DNA of 64,000 nucleotides. Source: Castor canadensis. Its lineage: Eukaryota > Chordata > Mammalia > Rodentia > Castoridae. Under the pieces are notes generated by a model. That model did not search any database and was not told the DNA's origin. It worked only from the letters and a program-made list of their open reading frames with translations. Made by a program: the position numbers and the translations under genes. Of the stretch, positions 55,743 through 64,000 are shown piece after piece. The number at the start of each line of letters is the position of its first letter. Positions within the stretch are counted from its first letter, which is position 1. The stretch covers positions 44,831,638 through 44,895,637 of the forward strand of contig NC_133398.1 in the NCBI RefSeq assembly GCF_047511655.1, read 5' to 3'.

Positions 55743-56875
55743 TCCTGAGATGAGTTTTAAAAGGTATGAGTGATGAGAGTTTGAATTAGGGCAGTGCTGG
55801 TAAGGATAGAAAAGAAGGGAGTACTTAGGAGGTAAGATGTGGCAATTGATTTGGAATACAAGGAGGATGAGAAAGAAGAAAAGAAAAACCAGGGAGAACC
55901 CAAATTTCTAGTGGGGTATTTGGTTGTTTTTAGCTAGGGAACAGGCCCAGGGGAGTGACTGGTGAGTTCTGTTATAGACAAGTTGCCCTGAATGGCAAGT
56001 GAAGGCGATGTCTGTCTGGCAATTGGATGTGTGGGTCTAGTCAAGCAAGAGTCTGAAGCAGATGGGAGAGAATTTGCAAGTACTGACAGAAGCCACAGGG
56101 GATAATTTAGATCATAGTAATCAGTGGGTCTATCTAGAGAGAGTACATAGGGAATGAAAAGACTTGGGTCAACGTCAGAACTGTAGGAATCTCCTGTACT
56201 TAAAGAGCAAGTAGCAGAAGAGGAAATGGAAGGATGTTTCCAGAAGCATGAGGAGAATTGGGAGGGATTTTTCACTTTATCTTGCTTCTTTGCCCAGAAT
56301 TCTCCTCACATGCACTATAGTGCAGCTATTTTCTAGTTAAACTCTCTTTTCCAATGTTGATCTACACCTAACACTGACTTACAGATGAGATACTTAAAGC
56401 CCAGAGGACAGAACTAATTCACTGAAGCCTAAGAATAGACTCTTTAAAGGGGCTATTTTGGCAGATGCTCCTTCTCATGGCCTCCTCATTAGGAAGAACA
56501 CTACTCATGAATTTAGTGCCCATCCTAGTCCAGTGTAGTCTACTGTGATTTTCTTTTAACTTCATTCCATTGCAAGGACCCTTTCTGAAATAAGGTGACA
56601 TTACAGGTACTTGGGGTTAAGACTTGAACATGTCTTTTGGGAGGACACAGCTTGATCCATCACAGGGGATAAGGTGCAGAGAGCCCAAATAGGGACAGGA
56701 TCTTTCAACATCCCAGTGTATTGGAAAAAAATGACTGAGAGGCAGACAGTGAGCTAGCTTGGAAATACTTGACCATAGGTCTTTGTTAGAGAGAAATGTA
56801 TTATAGGAGCAGCTGATATTGGGGTTAGTTCCCATAAAACTGGCAACACTATGAGCTAAACATTGTCTTTAAGTG
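55743..56875. other. MOB3B intron 1, no gene seen
   Basis: Part of it (55760-56240) has the wording of an old dispersed repeat (GGGGAGTGACTGGTGAGTTC). Nothing coding. Confidence 0.35.
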
Positions 56876-56879
56876 TAGC

Positions 56880-57090
56880 ATGCATAGTTATTCATGATAA
56901 TAAAGGATACTATTTATTTAGCAATTACTAAGTGCCAGTACTTTACCTACATTTTCTTGAATTCTCCTAGCTGTGATAGATGTCATTGCCCTCAATTTAG
57001 AAAAGGCAATGGAATCTGGAAATATTAAGCAACTTACCCAAGGTCACAGGGGTAGATTTTCACAGAATCAGGATTCAAAACCAAATCCGT
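56880..57090 (-). repeat. MIR SINE
   Basis: AATTACTAAGTGCCAGTACTT, ATTTTCTTGAATTCTCCTAG and AACTTACCCAAGGTCACAGG follow the MIR complement. Confidence 0.7.
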
Positions 57091-57117
57091 ATGAGGTCAT
57101 GTTGCCTTTAGTTTGTT

Positions 57118-57230
57118 TGTTTTTGAGACAGGGTCTTTTAATGTAGTTTAGGCTGGCTTGGAGCTCACAATCCTTCTCCTTCAGCCTCCTGAGTACGGGG
57201 ATTACAGGCTTGTACCACCATGCCCAACTT
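57118..57230 (-). repeat. B1-type SINE
   Basis: TTTGAGACAGGGTCTTTTAAT, then GCCTCCTGAGTACGGGGATTA; the monomeric B1/7SL-like type. Confidence 0.75.
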
Positions 57231-57249
57231 TTTATTTATATTTATTTGT

Positions 57250-57431
57250 TTATTTTGGTGGAACTGGGGTTTGAATTCTAGTCTGCTTTATTAGCGCTCT
57301 ACCGCTTGAGCCACTATTTTGGAGATGAGGTCTCTCAAACTATTTGCCCAAGCTGGCCTCAAAGCATGATCCTCCTGGTCTCAGTCTCCCAAGTAGTTAG
57401 GATTACAAGCATGAGCCAGTGCATCTGGCAT
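57250..57431 (-). repeat. Composite ID/B1-type SINE
   Basis: ACTGGGGTTTGAATTCTAGTC and CTACCGCTTGAGCCACT, then AGTAGTTAGGATTACAAGCA. Confidence 0.8.
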
Positions 57432-60400
57432 CCATGCCATTTTTTTATAAGTCTGGGGTTGTATCTTGTAGGTGCTTTAAGTGTAGCAGAGAGGGAGTTG
57501 TTGGGGGCTGGGGTGATATAACCAAGTGCAGTGTAAGCCTATTCGAAATTGTCACAAGGAATTTCCCCCTGTACAATGAATATATCATAATTTAACAACA
57601 ACAAAGCACTAGGGTTCTAATAGGTTTTGTGCAAAATACACTGTATCTATCTACACATTACTAGACTATTTCATTTCTAAAAGGACTTAAAGCCACTTAA
57701 AGAAATACATACAAGGGAGTAAAGAATAATGAAAGAAATCGAGAGTTGAGGGAAAACAAAATAAAGTCAGGAGTACAATTACAATATAAGAATGCATGTC
57801 ATAATATCCAGTGTCATTATTTCTGAGGGTTGCAAATTTGTCCCTGGGTTTTCAACAAGCGAAGAGAAAATATGATCTGTTAAAATTTTCACAGTATTGC
57901 CCTGGAAAAAATAAAGGAACAAGTAGAAATAAAACTTTTCTTGGTACTAAGTTCTAGGAGGAATGTTTCCTGAAGGCCTTCAAAAAGAGAGTACTGTGGG
58001 AATGTCTGGGCAAAGACCCCCACGTCTCCCTCACAGCCGTAATCACCACCACAAGCATTGCAGGGCTGATTTGTGGAACCTGCCTTTATGCAGGCTGATA
58101 TCTCCTTGCTAGTTGCAGCTCCTTGATGGGTGCTGCAGAATCTCAGTGGTTTTTCTCATGCTAAGCTACAGCAGTTCAGCTGGATTGGGGAAGCATTTCT
58201 TCCTCATTGTCCAAAATGGGGAAAAGTCACACATTGGCATTCCCATGAGCAAGCAGCATGGAAAGACCACCCTGACATTTCCAAAGCGTTTGCCCAGAAC
58301 CAAGCCTGCATTTCCTATTATAGGTGCAGAGGAATTTCTGGAGAAACAGTTTGTAGGCACCAGTCTCCAGTCAGAAGCTGGAAACAAACTATTCTGTCAG
58401 ATTGACCCAGTGTCATAAACAAAAGTGAGGTATTTACTGGGCTTCCACATGGTCCTATTTTGATTTGATGTATACTGATCTACTTGGAGTAGTCCTAGAT
58501 GCAGGGATATAATGAGGCAGCCTGGGGTTTTATCCTACATTGAGATGACTTTTTGTTTCTCCTAAAAGAGCATCATCATAAATTGGATGGCTTAATATTC
58601 AAAACCAGGATAGCCTCAGTATCTCCAAATATTATAACTAATTAAGTATTGACACACCTACTGGAATAATCAATTTTGTATACTTCCTTTAAGAGTAAAA
58701 CTCATAGTGTGAAAAAAACCATGTGAATGGCCCCAGAGCCAAAGCTTCTTTATTTTCTCAAGGGAGATAGAGTTAAGAGAGCAGAAATTGGGAATGCCTT
58801 ACACATTCTCCCCTCCAGGACAGGGCAGTAGCACTCATTGCCAAAGATGGCAATATAGTTTCTCATGGGCCGTCCCCATTGTGAGACCAGCAATGCTGAA
58901 AGTGTCTACTACATAGACATTTCATCAACTCATGCATCCATCTTTGAGGGCATGTTGCCTGATACAAGGGCTAAAAAAGGGTGGTGATGGAAGGTTCATG
59001 TCACCATAGAATGTCCAGGGTTTCAGACAATAAAAATAAAATTGCAGGGATTTAGAAATGCTATGAAGGAAATAAATAGGGCAAGAGGGTAACTGGGTGA
59101 AGTGGTAGGTGAATTAAGACCTGAAGGATAAAGAAATCAGCCATGTGAGAGCTGGAGGGAGAACATTTTGAGAAAAGACAACAGCAAATTCAAAGGCCCT
59201 GATGTGATAGAATGTAGGATATTTAACCACAAGGAAGATTAGGTACATGGAGCAAAGAAAATGGAGTGTCTGGCACTAGGATAGAGGGGATTGGGTAGGG
59301 TGTGGCAGGATGCAGAGGAGTTTCAGTTTTATTCTAAGTTCAAAGAAAACACATAAAGTTTTAAACAGGAGAGTTGTATGAGGTGATAGGTGCTTTAGAG
59401 AGACAATTTTGAGGGTATTTTAGGGGACAGATTGGAGAAGGGGAAAGAATAGAAGCAAAGACACTGGGTGACAACAGATATTTCAGTGGGCCAGGTGACA
59501 TTGTGGTAGTCTAGACAAAGTTAGGAGCAGAGTGGAGCAAAGTCGAGATGGAAAGAATAAGACTGACTTGAGACATGCTCTTAGTAAGTTACTTATGGTG
59601 TGTTTGGCTAGCATCTGTGAGCACCAGAAGTGGTTTTCCATAAGTGCCATTGAGTACCCATTTGTTTATGTTTTCACTGAATTAACATGATAGTCTTTTG
59701 ATAACCTGTAAGTAATCTCATTTGCCATTAGATTTTTAACTGGATGCCCTTAAACCAAGTTAGGTTCCTTATACTTTAGACAATGATATAAATAATTTAC
59801 TGAATTGGTCTTAGGTTGGGGTTGGAGCTTGAATTTCCTAGGTTTGGCTTTAGGCTCAAATTTCTGAGTGTTCTGTGTGCTATGTGCACACAGAACAAAT
59901 GCATATGCCCACATATTTTAACATTTAAATAAGATAATGTGTTTCATGGTCTACTTAAACCATAGACAACTATCTATAGCCAAACCATAATGGAATATAA
60001 ATAGATAGCATAGTCATATGGCTAAGAAATGATGTAATTTCTTAACTTAAGAAAATTATCCTGATCTGTTATTTATTAAATATAAAATCCTATACCTGAC
60101 AATGGCAAGTCTCTCCAATTTCACTTTAAAAAAAATCACAGAAATGTCTTGCCATGCTAACAGCTGACTCAAATGCACAACCATAAAACACTGGTGTTTC
60201 ACAGGGTAGATCAAGATGTTTCTGTACCTGAAGTCAAGCAATAGCAGCCTTTCTTGTGTCACAGAGAAACCAAATAAATAATATGAAGCATCTATATTTG
60301 AAATGAATTTTCAATATTTTTCTTAAACTTTTAGCATGACCAATGATTTACCTAGAGTAGAAGCTAGTCTACAATATCTTAGTTTTAAATTATTTTATGG

Positions 60401-63400
60401 GTTATTGTCTGATTAGATTCATTATTTTTACAAATAATCTCAGTGTTCTGAAAAAGTCTCAGGACTTCTAGATATCAGCTGCATCCAATATGGACAATGG
60501 CTCAAACATGATAGAAGCATTTTTGGCTCATCTAAATTTGGAACAGGAGTACTTGAGCTGCAGTTGGCTCTCTTCAAGTATGATAAGGGACACAGAGGTG
60601 TTCTGTTTTGTGGCTCTGCCATCTTCTGTGTGGCTTCCAGAGAGAAGGGTTCATCTTTATCAAGGTGAGACAAAGGGATAAGTATGGAGGGGACTAAATG
60701 AGGTAGGCTTGGAGGGGCGAATCTCACTTCGAGGGGCACATCTCACTTCTACTTGACCACATTGGCTAAAGCTTACATAGTCACAGGGAAGGGTAAGGGG
60801 TTGCCAGGCAGGCCCAGACAATAGAGGGAATAGTTTGGTAAACAGCTCACTTCTGCCATGTTCTTGATCTACTTGGACAAATAGTCTGTAATCAAAATGT
60901 ATTGGCACTGGGATGCATTGATTCAGGGGGTCAAGATGGCATGAGTGGCACACTGTAGATACTCAATAAAGATTTTTTTAAATCTACTTGGAGACAATGG
61001 GAGATGTCAGCTGTAGGTAGCTATCTAGTCTGGCTCTTTTCTTTCTTGAAAGAGTAGAAGAAGAAACATTGCTGAAATAAAAGACTAAATTTTTCAAGGC
61101 TATATAAATCAGAAGATAAATGATTAATTTGGTATCTTGAAAAAGAAAAAAGCATACTTTCCTTATAAGAAATGTATTTTGGTTAGAATGGTACTATCAT
61201 TTGCCCTCTTTATAATCTCCATGTGGTCAGTGAGAATGCAGGAAGCTGTTTATGGGACCCTGATTCTTGACCTGATGTAGGGGCCAGGCGAACATGATTC
61301 CAGGGTGTGGCTGGAATTCATTTTTTATCTTCTGTGGCAGAAGGAGGAAAAGGCACTCCTGGCCTCAAGAGAAGAGGCAAGAGCCAGGGTTCACCAAGGG
61401 CTCCACACAGCAGCAAACTTTGAGGAGCATCCCAGGGGCTGCACCATGTGGAACTTGGGGCATCCTACTGCAGAGACAAGCTGTGGGTTGAACCAGAGAT
61501 ATCATGTAGCTAAAAGAGAGGATGGAGTGATTTTCAAAAAGTATCTTGAAGTGAAGAGTGTTCATATCCATTTTCCCAAAGTTGGTCCATGAAGCATAAA
61601 TTTTGCTAGAAGCATCATAAAAAAAAGGATTTTGTGGTTAAAGGAATTTAGAAAACCTTATACTCACAGTGTATATTGCATATCAAAAGTCTTTAAAATC
61701 TTGTATCTTGCATCAAGACACCCATTAAACTTTTAAAATCCATGATATGGCAAATGTACTTGACAATGTACTTCTTAAAATATCACATGTAATATCCTGA
61801 GGAACTAGTGTTTTGGGGAGCATACTTTGTGAGACACTTATCTGAATAGAGTATACAAAAAAGGTAATGCTAGAAAAGAGAGCCAATGTCTGAATTCTGA
61901 TGAACTATATCTATGGAGGATTACAAGTTACTCTTTTGTTTTAGCAATATAAGCAGTAACAATGATTTCATCATAAACAAATATGAGGATGAAAAACATA
62001 TCTTTTTATTGTAAAATGCCTTTACCCTTTACTTTTATTTTTTCCCCTTCTTTTTCTATTACCATGTAAACATCTTACTTTAAAAGAATCACTTAAATTA
62101 TACTGTTTATTCTTTCCAGATGATGTTAAAAATTCCTTTGAAAGAAAAATAAAGTTGTAAATAAAATGCATATTATTACTAAAAGATATTACAGAAATTA
62201 TTGATGTTTCTTTAAATTTGAGGAACTTGAAGTATCTAGGGCAACTTACTCTTTCCCTTGCCACATCCTTTTTTCCCTCTCTCTCTTTCCCTCCCTTCAT
62301 TCCTATGACAAATACACATTGATATAAAGAATTATTAAACTCAGAATGTCTCAATGTGTGAGTATATTTGTGTTTTTATTGGGTAAATAACTTTATCTCT
62401 AATGTGAATGGCAAGCATTAATGGTGAATGCTAAAAAGCATTGTATTAGTCACCTGACCATCTTATGGCTTTTCCATAGACTTAGACTTTGAGTATGTGA
62501 CATAGTATACAGATGTAGATCTGTAGCACAGGTCCTGCCTGTCTTACAATGACACAGCAAGCATCACTAAACAATCACTGCATTCATCCTTGCTAAGCCC
62601 ACATGGTACTTTCTCCATGTAACATGCAGGTAGCTTCTAGGGATCGACTGGAACTGGAGCGATTTGCTTTCCCTGGAGTAGTGGAAGGACTAGAATTTTA
62701 GAAGACCAAGCTTCTGTTTTAATGAGGTGTTTGATTTTGGGAAACAGCCTTAGTGGGCACCATTTTCTTCTTTTATTTAGCGCAGCTGATTTATTGTATT
62801 GTTTCAAGCGTCCTCATTAATGTTGTTCCTATCTATAGGAGCTGTCTTGGAGATAAACTTAATTTAAAGTCTGCATAGTTTTTCAGCCTGCCCACCTAGG
62901 ACTCCATTTGGGTTCCCATTTATATTTATTAGAGGTATTTGATACATTATCTCTCTTATTCTTTTCTGTATGAGTTGAAATTTTAACCTACTTTAATGTA
63001 TTTTATTTATTTATTTTTAGAGAGAAGTTTTGATTTTTTGCATTTGGTGTTATAGACCCCTCTGTGAGTTTGTCTAGAAGAGCTTTGGTCTTCTATCTAC
63101 CTCTTCAATATCCCCCACGTCCTGCCTGGGCTTCTTGGGCAACCCCTACTCTTGGATTCCTCAGTTCTTAGAGAAGTCTTTAGTGGCTTAATGGGTGAAA
63201 ACTCCAAAAGAAACTTACGTTGCTTTAATGTGATAATTAAAAAAAAAACTTTTCAGTTCAGATCTTGCTATGATTTTTTGTTTGTAGAACATCAACATTT
63301 AGTACTAAGAATTCAAGAGGGCTCAGTCAACAGAAAGTTTGCTTTAGCCAAAAGATGGTATTATGATAGCAGTGAAATAGTTTCTTCAGGAACACGTTCA

Positions 63401-63555
63401 TAAGATTTGAATAGCCCAGTACCTATTACAGAAAGTCACATTTCCCAAGTTTATTCCTCAGTTAGCTAAAATGGTATAGGGCTTTTGGTTGAAGCTATAT
63501 AATAATTCTTTATTGGTACCCTCTTTTTAGCCTCCCAACAGTTACTTTGATTTTC
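57432..63555. other. MOB3B intron 1, no gene seen
   Basis: About 6 kb with no gene. About 59060-59590 reads as an old dispersed repeat (CAAAGGCCCTGATGTGATAG and TTTTAAACAGGAGAGTTGT). Otherwise the sequence looks unique. Open readings at 58113-58418 and 61294-61592 overlap others in different frames and show no domain. Confidence 0.4.
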
Positions 63556-63557
63556 TT

Positions 63558-63672
63558 TGTTTTTGAGGCAGGGTCTCTCTATGTAGCCCAGACTGCCCTC
63601 AAACTCAAGATCCTCCTACCTCAGCCACCCGAGTGCTGGAATTATAGATATAAGCTACCATATCAGGCATCT
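63558..63672 (-). repeat. B1-type SINE
   Basis: TGTTTTTGAGGCAGGGTCTC, GTAGCCCAGACTGCCCTC and CACCCGAGTGCTGGAATTA; a monomeric B1-like complement. Confidence 0.8.
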
Positions 63673-64000
63673 TGAATTCTTTAAAAACAAAAACCACCAA
63701 ACAAAACTCATAAGCATGCCAAATACATCTGAAAAGAAAAAAATTGTACTATTATCATTATCAACTTGAACTATTATTCAAGCTGGATTGCTTGAACTTA
63801 AACCAGATAGATGAATGATTTCACTACAGAGATGAAAGATAATTATCATTTCTAAGTGCTGAGTATGTAGGACATGACTTTTTAACTGGTCATTATTCAA
63901 AAGATATTTTTTGAGCATATTCTTTGTTCTGGGCCTTTTTCTATATCTAACTCTGACTCAGATTCTTTTAATCTTGACCTTATCAGGAGATCTGAGGGGA
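63673..64000. other. MOB3B intron 1, no gene seen
   Basis: AT-rich; nothing recognised to the window end. Confidence 0.35.

Noticed and set aside
42836-64000. MOB3B coding exons
   Set aside because: I looked for MOB-domain text in all readings and found none. Exon 2 is expected beyond the window.
1-64000. CRISPR arrays, operons, riboswitches or other prokaryotic-type systems
   Set aside because: The window is plainly mammalian. The repeats are SINEs, L1, LTRs and microsatellites, with no regular repeat-spacer pattern.

Overview
This is mammalian nuclear DNA, most likely from a rodent. It has spliced exons, long AT-rich non-coding stretches, L1 and MIR elements, proviruses, and many copies of two SINE types. 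One SINE is a tRNA-derived ID element; the other is a composite with a 7SL/B1-like left half and an ID-like right half. The SINE mix suggests a non-muroid rodent such as a castorimorph (beaver or kangaroo rat) or squirrel-like animal, but the species is inference.

The locus matches the human chromosome 9p21 order C9orf72 - MOB3B - IFNK. The + strand opens with the last two coding exons of C9orf72 (20-58 and 175-361) and its 3' UTR, which ends at a poly(A) signal near 2022. A CpG-rich block at about 42.6-43.95 kb is the likely MOB3B promoter and non-coding first exon (donor at 42835/42836). The rest of the window would then be MOB3B intron 1. Inside it, on the minus strand, lies an intact single-exon type I interferon gene, IFNK (48451-47855), with a TATA box and an IRF-like site upstream.

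The 40 kb between C9orf72 and the CpG island is filled with mobile DNA. Two related class I (gamma-type) endogenous proviruses lie in the same orientation 2.2 kb apart. Provirus 1 (9356-14304) has both LTRs but lost most of pol and env in a 4.3-kb internal deletion. Provirus 2 (16543-25822) keeps gag, pro, pol and env in order, all broken by stops and shifts. Each sits inside an older repeat that can be followed on both sides. L1 pieces lie at about 2.9, 4.6, 5.5, 6.6, 8.4, 31.8 and 36.0 kb. The last is a recent 5'-truncated insertion with a perfect 15-bp target duplication.

From 49 kb to the end I recognise only scattered SINEs and old repeats, consistent with intron. I found no sign of a new biological system. 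The items most worth a second look are the proviruses (arginine-tRNA primer site, nested target sites, internal duplications and deletion), the twin-primed L1 with a young ID insertion, and the compact interferon gene.
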